NCBI RefSeq assembly: GCF_001552175.1
Contig: NZ_BCQR01000079.1
Location: forward strand, 1-52,404
DNA: 52,404 nt
Direction: 5' to 3'
Source of the DNA: Actinomadura kijaniata NBRC 14229
GTDB taxonomy: Bacteria > Actinomycetota > Actinomycetes > Streptosporangiales > Streptosporangiaceae
Shown one piece after another: positions 7,987-16,950 of this stretch; position 1 is the stretch's first letter; each line of letters opens with the position of its first letter. A program made the translations under genes and the position numbers. Below the pieces are notes generated by a model that was given only the letters and a program-made list of their open reading frames with translations, was not told the origin of the DNA and did no database searches.

Positions 7987-8843
7987 GCCGCCTCCTGGAG
8001 CACGCGGGCCACCGCGTCGGCGACCGCGTCGGGGCGGTCGAGCTGCACCATGTGCAGCGTGTCCGGCAGGATCACGTGCTCGCCCCGCGGGCTCATCGCC
8101 GCCAGTCGGGCGTGGTCCTCGACCCACTTCTGCGCGTCCTCGGGGTCGGAGGCGTCGCCGAGCGCGGTCAGCACGACCAGCGGGATCGGCGGGAACGGCA
8201 GCCGTCCGCGCAGCGCCTCCAGGTCGGCGGCCATCTCCCGGTAGGCGAGCTCCTCGGCCAGGACCGTGCCGAGGACCGTGCCGCGCCCGTACACCGACCG
8301 CACGACCTCGCCGTCCACCGGCTCGTCGCGGCGGCTGGTGAAGCGCATGACGATCCGGCGGCCCAGCGGCCCGAGCAGCCGCGCGGCCCGGGTGACGTTC
8401 AGAAGGTGGCCCGCCGCGCGCGTCGCGCCCGTCGCCGCCGCCGCGATGCGGAACGATGGGCACGCCAGCCGCCGTTCGTAGCTGGGATCGACCAGCACCA
8501 TCCCGGCGACCAGCTCCGGATGGACGCGGGCCAGCGCCTCGACGTGGAACCCGGCCATCGAGTGCGCCAGCAGCACCACCGGCGGGCCCGCCCACCGCGC
8601 CAGGTCGGCCAGCAGGCGGATCTCGCGGCGCAGGCTCGGCGGGGCCTTCCCGGCGGGGCTCAGCCCGAGGCCCGGCCGGTCGAACGCGATCACGCGGTGC
8701 CCGGCGTTCAGCAGCTCCACCGACGGCTGCCAGTCGAACCAGGCGCTGCCCAGCCCCGAGGTCAGCAGCAGCGGCGGCGCGGCGCCGGGCCGCCCCGTCT
8801 CCACCACGTGCACCTGCTCGTCCCCGGCGTCCACGATCGTCAC
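7983..8843 (-). CDS. Alpha/beta-fold hydrolase
   Basis: A 286-residue cytoplasmic serine hydrolase. The nucleophile elbow is LLAHSMAG with Ser95; the usual first Gly of GxSxG is Ala here. The oxyanion-region block LLLTSGLGSAWFDWQP is at about 25-40. A likely acid is Asp230 (LTALGD), and the catalytic His is His264 (DTLHMVQ). Cap-domain residues lie between about 125 and 205. GTG at 8843 overlaps the stop of the DUF998 gene as GTGA, so the pair is coupled. Downstream come two DUF4333-like proteins in the same direction. Substrate unknown; esterases and haloperoxidase-like enzymes share this fold. Confidence 0.85.
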   Translation of the reverse strand: MTIVDAGDEQVHVVETGRPGAAPPLLLTSGLGSAWFDWQPSVELLNAGHRVIAFDRPGLGLSPAGKAPPSLRREIRLLADLARWAGPPVVLLAHSMAGFHVEALARVHPELVAGMVLVDPSYERRLACPSFRIAAAATGATRAAGHLLNVTRAARLLGPLGRRIVMRFTSRRDEPVDGEVVRSVYGRGTVLGTVLAEELAYREMAADLEALRGRLPFPPIPLVVLTALGDASDPEDAQKWVEDHARLAAMSPRGEHVILPDTLHMVQLDRPDAVADAVARVLQEAA

Positions 8844-9562
8844 GACGCCTCCCGGGCGGTCTGCGGCGGACGCGACCGGGCCTCCCGGCGGCGCCGGTCG
8901 GCCCACAGCGCCCACGCGACCGTCACCAGGCCCAGCACCAGCACGCTGATCTGCACCCGCTGGATGATGCCGAGCCACCGGCCCAGCAGCATCGCCAGCA
9001 CCGTGCTCAGCGCGAACACCGTCTCGGCCAGCGCCAGCATCCACCCCCAGCGCGCCAGCGGCGGCCACCAGCCGTACCGGCGCGCGGCGATCGACAGCGT
9101 CAGCAGCGCCGCCACCCCGCACGCGATCACCAGGCTGCTGGTCACCGCGTGGAACTGGTGCGAGAACGACACCTCGCCGCTTCGCTCGCGCAGCGCGCAC
9201 CAGGTCTGGAGGCTCGGCGCGCAGTCCAGCGGGAAGATCGCGTCGCCGATCGCGCACAGCCCGAACAGCGCCAGGAACACCCAGCCGGTCACCGCCCAGC
9301 GCCGCCGCCGCAGCGTCAGCAGCGCGGTCACCGCCACCGTGATCGACAGCAGGCCGGTGACGAAGTCGCCGCCGCTGTAGACCAGGTGGGACGGCTGGTT
9401 CTCGGCCGACAGCTCGGACACGTAGCCGTTGATGACGTCCAGGTCGGGGCTGAGGAGATGCTCCAGCAGGAAGGTGCTGTAGCTGACCGCGGCCACCACC
9501 GCGGCGGCCACGGCGACCAGCGGCGCCCGTCCCGGTCCCGAGTCCTCCTCGACCGAACCCAC
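8840..9562 (-). CDS. DUF998 family integral membrane protein
   Basis: A 240-residue protein with about six transmembrane helices. The spacing and the blocks INGYVSELSA (after helix 1), FLALFGLCAIGDAIFPLDCAP and FSHQFHAVTS are those of the DUF998 family. The conserved His residues after the third helix are present. Function of the family is not established. It opens a minus-strand operon with the alpha/beta hydrolase, with which it shares a four-base overlap (8840-8843). Its upstream region is the 392-base gap shared with the radical SAM gene. Confidence 0.82.
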   Translation of the reverse strand: MGSVEEDSGPGRAPLVAVAAAVVAAVSYSTFLLEHLLSPDLDVINGYVSELSAENQPSHLVYSGGDFVTGLLSITVAVTALLTLRRRRWAVTGWVFLALFGLCAIGDAIFPLDCAPSLQTWCALRERSGEVSFSHQFHAVTSSLVIACGVAALLTLSIAARRYGWWPPLARWGWMLALAETVFALSTVLAMLLGRWLGIIQRVQISVLVLGLVTVAWALWADRRRREARSRPPQTAREAS

Positions 9563-9954
9563 GGAGCCCCCTCTCGCCGCCCGTCGCCCGCCTTTATGCC
9601 TGCTCTACGCCCGTTCCTCTACCTGTCCGACGAGTCGGGGCGCGTTTGCGTCCCGTGACCCTCCACACAGTCTCGCACTGCGATCAGTATCGGCGTACCA
9701 GCATAAGGACCGGGTGAGGCCCGCGACCTTCACGACCTGTAATCGTTCTACAAGGGGCGAGCCGCCCGATCCGGAGCTGTAGGGATATGCCCTTACTATC
9801 GCTTACCTGCTTCTTTGTAGCCTGTAGAGGGTAACTATTCGGTATTTACCGTCTCCAACCGCTTCAATGGGGGTGGCCCGGGCCAGATTGATCACAGTCC
9901 GTGACGGCGCGCCGCCTGGCGCGTCCCCCGCTGACCTTCAAGGAGTACCAACAC
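9563..9954. other. 392-base non-coding divergent region with AT-rich leader
   Basis: This gap separates the DUF998 operon (minus) from the radical SAM gene (plus). From about 9660 to 9890 it is clearly AT-richer than the rest of the window and has no credible reading frame. It must hold both promoters and possibly a long 5' leader for the radical SAM gene. I do not recognise a known riboswitch class. The most ordered element is the dyad at 9830-9850. Confidence 0.6.
9830..9850. promoter_or_regulatory. 21-base imperfect palindrome upstream of radical SAM gene
   Basis: The arms are GGTAAnTA and TAnTTACC, seven of eight arm positions pairing, with a five-base centre. It lies about 105 bases before the start codon, in the AT-rich part of the gap. 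It could be an operator for an unknown regulator, or a hairpin in the leader RNA. Confidence 0.4.
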
Positions 9955-11268
9955 GTGACACTGGTGAACGACGCGGCTCCCGAAGTGCGATCCACCGGTC
10001 GCAAGTTCCGCGCCTTCACGGCGAAGCACCTGGACGAGCTCACCGCTCGCGCCGGTCTCTCGCCCGAGGAGCAGTTGGCCACCCGGGCGGTGGCGACCGT
10101 GCTGCCCTTCCGGACCAACGCCTACGTCCTTGAGGAACTCATCGACTGGACCGCGGCGCCCGACGACCCGATCTACCGCCTGGTCTTCCCGCAGCCGGAC
10201 ATGCTGCCGGCCGAGGACGTCGCCGTGCTGTCGGACCTGCTGTGTCGCGAGGCCCCCAAGGCCGAGGTCGAGGCGGCCGCGAACCGGGTGCGGATGAAGC
10301 TCAACCCCCACCCCGCCGGCCAGATGGAGCTCAACATCCCGAGCTTCGGCGACGGCAAGGTCCCCGGTCTGCAGCACAAGTACGACGAGACCGTCCTGTA
10401 CTTCCCCAAGCAGGGGCAGACCTGTCACGCGTACTGCACCTACTGCTTCCGCTGGGCGCAGTTCATCGGCGAACCGGACCTGAAGATGGCCGGCGACGAC
10501 TCCCACCAGCTGCGCGACTACGTCGCCGCCCACCCGGAGGTCACCTCCGTTCTGATCACCGGCGGCGACGCCATGATCATGGGTGAGTCGGTGCTGCGCC
10601 GCTACCTGGAGCCGCTGCTGGAGCTGGAGCAGCTGGAGTCGATCCGCATCGGCACCAAGTCGCTGGCCTACTGGCCGCAGAAGTTCGTGACCGACCCGGA
10701 CGCCGACGACATGCTGCGCCTGTTCGAGCAGATCGTGGAGTCGGGCAAGAACCTGGCGTTCATGGCCCACTTCTCGCACCCGCGCGAGCTGGAGCCGCTG
10801 GTGCTCACCGAGGCGGTCCGCCGCATCCGCGACACCGGCGCGGTCATCCGCACCCAGGCCCCGCTGATCCGGTCGATCAACGACGACCCGAAGATCTGGG
10901 AGACCATGTGGCGGACCCAGACCCGCATGGGCATGGTTCCGTACTACATGTTCGTGGAGCGTGACACAGGCCCGCAGGACTACTTCGCGGTCCCGCTGGC
11001 CGAGGCCTACGAGATCTTCCGGAACGCCTACAAGAACGTCTCCGGCCTGTCCCGCACGGTCCGCGGCCCGTCCATGTCGGCCACCCCCGGCAAGGTCTGC
11101 GTCGACGGCGTGCTGGACCTGTTCGGGGAGAGGGTGTTCCAGCTCCACTTCATCCAGTGCCGCGACGCCGAGCTGGTCAACAAGCCGTTCTTCGCCAAGT
11201 ACGACCCCGCGGCGATCTGGCTGGACGACCTGAAGCCGGCGTTCGCCGACAGGTTCCCCTGGCAGTAG
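9955..11268 (+). CDS. KamA-family radical SAM protein (lysine 2,3-aminomutase-like)
   Basis: A 437-residue radical SAM/PLP enzyme; the family interconverts L-lysine and L-beta-lysine. The [4Fe-4S] cluster motif CHAYCTYC is at Cys157, Cys161 and Cys164. The SAM-binding GGDAM block is near 203. A Lys in GPSMSATPGK (Lys380) stands where KamA binds PLP. No long C-terminal zinc/tetramer extension is visible. GTG at 9955 is chosen because AAGGAG lies nine bases upstream; a GTG at 9901 lacks this. No beta-lysine acetyltransferase or peptide-antibiotic genes are adjacent, so the role is open: osmolyte synthesis, a modification enzyme, or another amino acid mutase. Confidence 0.85.
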   Translation: MTLVNDAAPEVRSTGRKFRAFTAKHLDELTARAGLSPEEQLATRAVATVLPFRTNAYVLEELIDWTAAPDDPIYRLVFPQPDMLPAEDVAVLSDLLCREAPKAEVEAAANRVRMKLNPHPAGQMELNIPSFGDGKVPGLQHKYDETVLYFPKQGQTCHAYCTYCFRWAQFIGEPDLKMAGDDSHQLRDYVAAHPEVTSVLITGGDAMIMGESVLRRYLEPLLELEQLESIRIGTKSLAYWPQKFVTDPDADDMLRLFEQIVESGKNLAFMAHFSHPRELEPLVLTEAVRRIRDTGAVIRTQAPLIRSINDDPKIWETMWRTQTRMGMVPYYMFVERDTGPQDYFAVPLAEAYEIFRNAYKNVSGLSRTVRGPSMSATPGKVCVDGVLDLFGERVFQLHFIQCRDAELVNKPFFAKYDPAAIWLDDLKPAFADRFPWQ

Positions 11269-11304
11269 CGGCCCTCCGGCCCGGGCCGACGGGCGGCGGG
11301 GCGG

Positions 11305-12492
11305 TCACCCGCTCCGCCGCACCAGACACAGCGCCGCCACCACCGACGCCGCCCCGCAGGCCGCCATCACCAGGCCGGGGTCCAGCACGTCGGCCAGCCC
11401 GCCCGCCGCGGCCATCGCCGCCCCCTGCCCGCTCATGACCCCGATGGCCGCCAGCCCGAGCGCCTGCCCGCGCACCTCCTCGGGCACCCGGTCGACGAAC
11501 GGCCGCTGCAACGCCAGCTCGTAGCTCAGCCCGAACGTCGCGACCGCCCCCAGCACGCACGCCGCCACCAGCCCCGGCCGCAGCGCGAACGCCAGCAGCG
11601 GCGCCCCCAGCAGCAACGCCAGCGGCAGCGCCAGCCGCTCCCGCCACGCGGGCGCGACGAACCGCCCGACCACCAGGTGCCCGGCGAACATGCCCGCGGA
11701 CATCGCCGCCATGACCGCCCCCGCCGCGTCCGGCCGCCCGAGCCCGGCCGCGTACGGGACCAGCACGCCCTCCGCGCCGACGGTCAGCGAGATCGGCAGC
11801 CACTGGGCCAGCAGCAGGCGCCGCGTCCCGCGGTCGGCCAGCAGCATCCGGTTGGTCCGCAGCGTCTCCCGCACGGCGCCCGTCCCGGCACGCCGCGCCG
11901 GACGGTCGGCCATGCCGAACCACGCGAGCGCGGCCGCCGCCAGCGCGCTCCCCGCCACCAGCCACAACGCGCCCTGCGGACGCATGACGGCCAGCAGCAG
12001 ACCGCTCACGCCGTTGCCCGCGATCTGCGCGACGGCCGAGGTCATGAGGAACAGCGACCGGCCCAGCACGTACGCGTCGCCGGGCAGCAGGCCGGGCAGC
12101 AGCGCGTTCGCCGACGCCGTCGCCACCGGCGCGAACAGCCCGATCCCGAACAGCAGCACGATCACCAGGGGCACCGGCAGGTCCACGGCCGCCAGCACCC
12201 CGGTCACCCCGAACCGCAGCAGGTGGAACCCGGTCATCAGCGTCCGCGCCGGCACCCGGTCGGCGAGCGCCAGCAGCAGCGTCCCGCCCACCACGTAGGG
12301 CAGGAACCCGGCCCCGAACGTGACCGCCGTCGCGAACGCCGACCCGGTCCGTTCGAACACCAGCACCGACAGCGCCAGGATCCGCATGGTGTCGCTCACC
12401 ACGAGCAACGTCTGGAGGGTGAACAGGACGCGGAACCCGCCCACGCCGAAGACGTCGGCGTACCGGACCCGCGAGGAGGCATCGGTGACCAT
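11305..12492 (-). CDS. MFS transporter
   Basis: A 395-residue, 12-helix major facilitator protein in the cytoplasmic membrane. The N-terminus is VGGFRVLFTLQTLLVVSDTM. A cytoplasmic loop LADRVPARTLMTGFHLLR resembles motif A of the superfamily. A central basic loop (RPARRAGTGAVRETLRTNR) joins the two six-helix halves. It looks like an exporter of the enterobactin/macrolide-efflux type, but the substrate is unknown. It is divergent from a DUF5937/ArsR regulator whose ATG is 46 bases away, the likely controller. It converges on the radical SAM gene, ending 36 bases from it. Confidence 0.87.
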   Translation of the reverse strand: MVTDASSRVRYADVFGVGGFRVLFTLQTLLVVSDTMRILALSVLVFERTGSAFATAVTFGAGFLPYVVGGTLLLALADRVPARTLMTGFHLLRFGVTGVLAAVDLPVPLVIVLLFGIGLFAPVATASANALLPGLLPGDAYVLGRSLFLMTSAVAQIAGNGVSGLLLAVMRPQGALWLVAGSALAAAALAWFGMADRPARRAGTGAVRETLRTNRMLLADRGTRRLLLAQWLPISLTVGAEGVLVPYAAGLGRPDAAGAVMAAMSAGMFAGHLVVGRFVAPAWRERLALPLALLLGAPLLAFALRPGLVAACVLGAVATFGLSYELALQRPFVDRVPEEVRGQALGLAAIGVMSGQGAAMAAAGGLADVLDPGLVMAACGAASVVAALCLVRRSG

Positions 12493-12526
12493 GCGCGCAA
12501 CCCTGGGAGAAACGCCGCCGCCCCGC

Positions 12527-12532
12527 TAACGT
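12527..12532 (+). promoter_or_regulatory. -10 box (TAACGT) for leaderless DUF5937 regulator mRNA
   Basis: TAACGT matches TAnnnT and ends six bases before the ATG at 12539. No purine-rich ribosome-binding site is present. Confidence 0.5.
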
Positions 12533-12538
12533 TTCGTC

Positions 12539-13558
12539 ATGGCACGAAAGGTCCAGGAGGTCCGGGTAGGACCGCACGACATCGCGGCGAGCCGGTTCGC
12601 GATCGCGCCGCTCCACGAGCTGGTCGCCCTGCTCGGCCTGCTCGCCAACCCCGCCCTGGCCGGGCCGATGACCCCGTGGATCACCCGCGTCACCCCCGCC
12701 TACCGGCGGATCGCCCGCGACCCGGCCGTCCGCGCCGTGGTCGGCATCTGGCGGCGCGGCGCCTACAACGCCGACTTCCACGCCCCGCCGCCCACCCGCC
12801 CGAACATCACGGTCGCCGAGCAGCTGGCGGCGGTCCGCGCGACCCCGCCGGACCTGGCCCGCCGCGAGCTGGCCCGCAACCTCGACGGCCGCACGCTCCC
12901 GGATCCCGAGGCCCAGGCCGTCCTGGAGTCCCCCGACGTGGTCGCGCACTTCGCCACGGCCCTCGACCTGGCCTGGCGCACCCTCCTGGAACCCGACTGG
13001 CCGGTCCTGCGCGCGATCCTCGACCAGGACCTGCTGTACCGCGCGGGCCGCCTGGCGGCCTACGGCTGGGCCGAGGCCCTGGACGACCTGTCGCCCCGCG
13101 TCCGCTGGCGCGCCGCCGACTCGGTGATCGAGGTCCACGGCCTCACGGACGGCCGCGTCGACCTGGGCGGCCGGGGCCTGCTGTTCGTGCCGACGGCGTT
13201 CTTCGACCTGGCGGCCCAGCTCGAACCGGCCTGGCCGCGGTCCCTCTGCTACCGGGCCCGGGGCATCGCCACCCTCTGGGAGAGCAGGCCCGGCCCGCCC
13301 CCCGAGGCCCTGGCGAACCTGCTGGGACGCTCCCGCGCCGCGATCCTCGCGGCCCTGACCGACCCGGCGACGACGACCTGGCTGTCAGCCCGCCTCGACA
13401 TGACCCTGGGAGCGGTGGGCGACCACCTGCGGACCCTGCGCGAAGCGGGCCTGGTCACCCGCTCCCGCACCGGCCGCTCGGTCCTCTACACCCGCACGGC
13501 CCTCGGCCACGCCCTCGCCACCCGCCCCGACGCCCCTCACGACGGCGGCGGGACGTAG
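12539..13558 (+). CDS. DUF5937 domain regulator with C-terminal ArsR-type HTH
   Basis: A 339-residue one-component regulator. The N-terminal 250 residues fit the DUF5937 domain (opening SRFAIAPLHELVALLGLLA), thought to be a sensor or dimer domain. The C-terminal wHTH at about 265-330 reads GRSRAAILAALTDPATT, then LDMTLGAVGDHLRTLREAG as the recognition helix and SRTGRSVLYTRT as the wing. This order, HTH last, is the reverse of most ArsR proteins. It is divergent from the MFS gene at 12492, the likely target. The mRNA is probably leaderless. Its 3' end overlaps the convergent DUF5954 gene by 22 bases. Confidence 0.83.
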   Translation: MARKVQEVRVGPHDIAASRFAIAPLHELVALLGLLANPALAGPMTPWITRVTPAYRRIARDPAVRAVVGIWRRGAYNADFHAPPPTRPNITVAEQLAAVRATPPDLARRELARNLDGRTLPDPEAQAVLESPDVVAHFATALDLAWRTLLEPDWPVLRAILDQDLLYRAGRLAAYGWAEALDDLSPRVRWRAADSVIEVHGLTDGRVDLGGRGLLFVPTAFFDLAAQLEPAWPRSLCYRARGIATLWESRPGPPPEALANLLGRSRAAILAALTDPATTTWLSARLDMTLGAVGDHLRTLREAGLVTRSRTGRSVLYTRTALGHALATRPDAPHDGGGT

Positions 13559-14511
13559 CCGTACCGTTCCTGGTCCGAGGGGCGTGGTGGTTCGGGGCCG
13601 TCGGTGCTCAATCGCAGCATCCGCGACACCCGCACCGTGCGGAAGTGACGCCCCGCCACCAGGAAGTCCGGGCCCGGCATCTCCCGCACGCGGTCCGCCG
13701 CCCGCCGCCAGGACGCCTGCTCCTCCTCCGTCCCGGGGGAGCCCTGGAACTCGCGCAGCCTCGGCAGCAGCTCGCTGAAGTAGGCCGCCAGCCAGTCGCG
13801 CGCGTGGAGCGGGCCGTGGCCGCCGCCGAACGGCTCCCACGAACGCCCGCCGTCCCTGATCTCCACGATCGTGTACTCCGGCGGCAGCAGCACCACCGCC
13901 GGGTGCGACCGGACCGCGTGCCGGGCCTCCAGCGCGACCTGCGGCGGGACGCCGCCCGCCGGCGGCAGGTAGGTGACCAGGTTCAGGCGGAGCTGGGCCT
14001 CCCACTGGCCCGCCGGGGCCAACGGGTCGATCAGGTGGCCCTCCAGCAGGTGCCGCTCCTTGGGCGGCTCCACGTCGCTGGCGCGCGGCGGCTCCATCCC
14101 CGACTTGTTGATCAGGGTGAACCTCTCGATGCGGATCACCCGGTACCGCCGGTCGCCGATCTCCCACTCGTCCTTGGGGACCTGCTCGCCGTCCTCGGGG
14201 TCCAGCCGGTCGGCGACCCGGAGCATCGCGCGGACCAGGGCCGGGTCGTGCTCCCGGTCGGAGCCGCGGCGCAGGTGGGCGGCCAGTCCGTAGCGGGCGC
14301 TGGCCGGCTCGCACGCCCCGGTGTGGATGATGCGCCACTCGGCGCCGCGCTGCACGGCCAGCGCGAAGTCGGGCGAACCGGCGGGGCAGATCTTGCCGTA
14401 CTCGCGGATGCGTTCGCCGAGCTCCCGGTCGCGGACGACGGCGTCGGGATCGAGGTCGTCGTAGGCGACCACGTTGATCGCGTCGTAGAAGGGCATCAGG
14501 GGGAACGCCAT
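13537..14511 (-). CDS. DUF5954 family protein, function unknown
   Basis: A 324-residue soluble protein with no signal peptide or membrane segment. The recurring pair RRYRVIRIERFTLI...GMEPPRASDVEPP and HFRTVRVSRMLRLSTDGPEPPRPSDQE shows two copies of an arginine-rich strand followed by a PPRxSD loop, which I associate with DUF5954. ATG at 14511 follows a GAGG ribosome-binding site. It lies downstream of the PEBP gene on the same strand with an 83-base gap, and overlaps the convergent regulator by 22 bases. The family is mostly confined to actinomycetes and has no assigned role. Confidence 0.7.
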   Translation of the reverse strand: MAFPLMPFYDAINVVAYDDLDPDAVVRDRELGERIREYGKICPAGSPDFALAVQRGAEWRIIHTGACEPASARYGLAAHLRRGSDREHDPALVRAMLRVADRLDPEDGEQVPKDEWEIGDRRYRVIRIERFTLINKSGMEPPRASDVEPPKERHLLEGHLIDPLAPAGQWEAQLRLNLVTYLPPAGGVPPQVALEARHAVRSHPAVVLLPPEYTIVEIRDGGRSWEPFGGGHGPLHARDWLAAYFSELLPRLREFQGSPGTEEEQASWRRAADRVREMPGPDFLVAGRHFRTVRVSRMLRLSTDGPEPPRPSDQERYGYVPPPS

Positions 14512-14594
14512 GACGCCATCCTCGCCGAGGACCCGCGCCCCCGCCGGGCGTTCCGGTCGGCTCGCGAGTACGAGCCGACCGGAAACGGGCCTGA

Positions 14595-15116
14595 TCAGGA
14601 GCCGTAAACCGGGACGAGGGTCGCGCGGGCCAGGGTGTGCGCGGTGATGTTGAAACCCACCACGGCGGGCATCGTGTCGGAGTCCAGCCCGAGCGACTCC
14701 ACGTCCAGCGCGTGCACGGCGAACACGTAGCGGTGCGGGTCGCCGGGCGGCGGGGCCGCGCCGCCGAACGCCTTGATCCCGTAGTCTGACCGCGCGTGGA
14801 CGCCGATCTTGGCGTCCTCGGCGCCCGCGCCGGTCGGCAGCTCGGTCACGTCGGCCGGGACGTCGAACAGCACCCAGTGCCAGAACCCGCTGCCGGTCGG
14901 GGCGTCCGGGTCGTAGCAGGTCACCGCGAAGCTCCGGGTCTCGGCCGGGAACCCCGACCACGCCAGGTGCGGGGAGAGGTTCCCGCCGCTGAAGCCCCAG
15001 TCGTCGAACACGTGCCGCTCCGACAGGCGCTCGCCGTCGGCGACGTCGTCGCTGGTCAGCGTGAACGACGGCACCTCGGGCAGGTACTCGTACGGGATCG
15101 GCGGCTTGCCGGGCAT
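14595..15116 (-). CDS. YbhB/YbcL-family (PEBP, Raf kinase inhibitor-like) protein
   Basis: A 173-residue phosphatidylethanolamine-binding-fold protein. The signature CYDPDAPTGSGFWHWVLFDVP (about 67-87) carries the DPDAP and the His of the anion-binding pocket. The block APPPGDPHRYVFAVHALD is the second conserved motif. It has no signal peptide, so it should be cytoplasmic. The bacterial family binds small anions or lipids and has no settled function. GGAGG stands five bases before the ATG at 15116. It lies 50 bases beyond the end of the ABC importer operon on the same strand, and probably has its own promoter. Confidence 0.9.
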   Translation of the reverse strand: MPGKPPIPYEYLPEVPSFTLTSDDVADGERLSERHVFDDWGFSGGNLSPHLAWSGFPAETRSFAVTCYDPDAPTGSGFWHWVLFDVPADVTELPTGAGAEDAKIGVHARSDYGIKAFGGAAPPPGDPHRYVFAVHALDVESLGLDSDTMPAVVGFNITAHTLARATLVPVYGS

Positions 15117-15166
15117 GACGACCTCCTCGTCGGACGTTCGGTGTCACACCCATACCTATCAGGGGG

Positions 15167-16039
15167 TCAGGTCTTCACCGCCCCCATGGTGAACCCTGTC
15201 ACGAAGCGGTCCAGGAAAAGGTTGAACAGGAACGCGATCGGCATCGCGGTGACGACGGCGGCGGCCTGGAGGGACTGCCAGAAGAACACGTCGCCCCGGA
15301 TCAGCTGGGTCGGCACGCCCGTGCTGACGACCATCTTCGGGCTCGACGACACGAACGCCAGCGCGTACACGAACTCGCTGGCGGTGAGGGTGAAGGTGAA
15401 CACCACCACCGCGACGATCCCCGGGAAGACCAGCGGCAGGACGGCGCGGGCGAACGCCCCCAGCCGGCTGTGGCCGTCCACCATCGCCTGCTCCTCGACG
15501 TCCTTGGGGACCGCCTTCAGGAAGCCGATCAGGAGCCACACCGAGACCGGAACGGTGATCGTCGGATAGACCACGATCATCGACCAGAGGGTGTCCTCCA
15601 GGCCCAGGGACACCACCACGCGGGTCAGGGACAGGAACAGCAGCGACGGCGGCACCAGGTACACCAGGAAGATCGCGATGCCCATCGGGGTGCCCCACGG
15701 CCGGTTCAGCCGCGCCAGGGAGTAGGCGGCGGGCAGCGACATCAGCAGGGTGAGCGCCACGACGGCCGCGCCGACCAGCAGGGTGTTGCCCACGAACGTC
15801 AGGAACGGCGTGTCGGTGAGCAGGAACCGCACGTGGTCGGGCGTCGCGGGCTCGTTGAACGCGAACGGGTTGCTCTCGGGGTTGTACAGGTCGCGGTTCT
15901 GCTTGAACGCGCTGACCAGGCTCCACAGGAACGGCAGCGCGCAGACCAGGGCCGCGAGGACCGCCGCCCCGTACACCCCGACGCGCGCCGCGACATGCCG
16001 TCGCGCGTACCGCCGCCGCAGCGCCTCCGTCTCGTTCAT
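15167..16039 (-). CDS. ABC importer permease, MalG/UgpE-like
   Basis: A 290-residue inner permease of a carbohydrate-type (CUT1) importer with six transmembrane helices. The EAA loop that contacts the ATPase reads DVEEQAMVDGHSRLGAFARA followed by VLPLVFPG (about 185-213). ATG at 16039 overlaps the upstream permease stop as ATGA, so translation is coupled. It is the last gene of the importer operon. The extended N-terminus (NETEALRRRYARRHVAAR) is cytoplasmic. Confidence 0.9.
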   Translation of the reverse strand: MNETEALRRRYARRHVAARVGVYGAAVLAALVCALPFLWSLVSAFKQNRDLYNPESNPFAFNEPATPDHVRFLLTDTPFLTFVGNTLLVGAAVVALTLLMSLPAAYSLARLNRPWGTPMGIAIFLVYLVPPSLLFLSLTRVVVSLGLEDTLWSMIVVYPTITVPVSVWLLIGFLKAVPKDVEEQAMVDGHSRLGAFARAVLPLVFPGIVAVVVFTFTLTASEFVYALAFVSSSPKMVVSTGVPTQLIRGDVFFWQSLQAAAVVTAMPIAFLFNLFLDRFVTGFTMGAVKT

Positions 16040-16950
16040 TGCGCCTCCAGACGTCGGACGGCGCGGAGGATCGCGATCGCCCCGGCCAGCAGGATCGGGA
16101 ACAGGAACAGCGCGATCGCCGCGCCCTGGCCCACGTCGCCGCCCTCGATCCCCCGGAAGTAGGCCCAGGAGGCGAGCACGTCGGTGGCGTGGGTGGGGCC
16201 GCCGCGGGTCAGCACGTACGACACGGTCATGTCGGTGAACGTCATGATCGCCCCGAACAGCGCCGCCACCGCGATCACCGGCAGGGTCAGCGGGATCGTC
16301 ACCTCCAGCATCCGCCGCCAGAACCCGGCCCCGTCGATCCGCGCCGCCTCGTCCAGGTCGCGGGGGATCGCCACCAGCCCGGCCATGACGATCACGGCGG
16401 CGAGCGGGGTGAGCCGCCAGGTCTGGACGAGGACGACCGACAGCATCGCGGTGCCGGGGTCGCCGAGCCACACCACGTTGCCCTCGATGAGGCCGAGGCG
16501 GCGCAGCACCCAGTCGACGGGGGAGTAGATCGAGTCCAGGAACCACAGCCAGGAGATCGTGGACAGCGCGACCGGGGTCGTCCAGGGCAGCAGCACGAGG
16601 AACCGCACCAGCCACTTGCCCCGGAAGTCGGCGACCAGGATGTTGGCCAGGATCTTCCCGAAGACCACGATCAGGACCATCGCACTGGTCGTGAAGAGGA
16701 GGGTGTTGCCGAGCGAGCGCCAGAACACCCCGTCGTCGAAGACCGCCGTGAAGTTGCGCAGGCCCACGAAGTCGTAGGACGGGTCGCCGGTCGTCACGTC
16801 CGAGAACGCGAACGCCACCGCCAGCAGGAACGGCACCCCCACCAGCGCGACGATGTAGACCACCGACGGCAGCAGCATCGCCCACGCCAGGAAGCCCTCG
16901 CGGTCGGCGAGGCCCGCGCGGGGCACCCCCTCGCGCCGCCGCGCCGTCAC
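16036..16950 (-). CDS. ABC importer permease, MalF/UgpA-like
   Basis: A 304-residue first permease of the importer with six predicted helices. The EAA loop is DLDEAARIDGAGFWRRMLEV followed by TIPLTLPV (about 210-240). The periplasmic region between helices 1 and 2 carries TTGDPSYDFVGLRNF, typical of CUT1 permeases. The GTG start at 16950 overlaps the ATPase stop as GTGA. It pairs with the MalG-like permease at 15167. Confidence 0.9.
   Translation of the reverse strand: MTARRREGVPRAGLADREGFLAWAMLLPSVVYIVALVGVPFLLAVAFAFSDVTTGDPSYDFVGLRNFTAVFDDGVFWRSLGNTLLFTTSAMVLIVVFGKILANILVADFRGKWLVRFLVLLPWTTPVALSTISWLWFLDSIYSPVDWVLRRLGLIEGNVVWLGDPGTAMLSVVLVQTWRLTPLAAVIVMAGLVAIPRDLDEAARIDGAGFWRRMLEVTIPLTLPVIAVAALFGAIMTFTDMTVSYVLTRGGPTHATDVLASWAYFRGIEGGDVGQGAAIALFLFPILLAGAIAILRAVRRLEAQ

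Noticed and set aside
9660..9954. Known riboswitch (lysine, SAM or similar) upstream of the radical SAM gene
   Set aside because: I could not fit the sequence to any conserved core I know. Only an imperfect dyad and AT-richness are visible.
11677..14607. Plus-strand frame of about 976 codons spanning three genes
   Set aside because: It overlaps the MFS, DUF5937 regulator and DUF5954 genes in other frames, and its product has no recognisable domain and biased composition.
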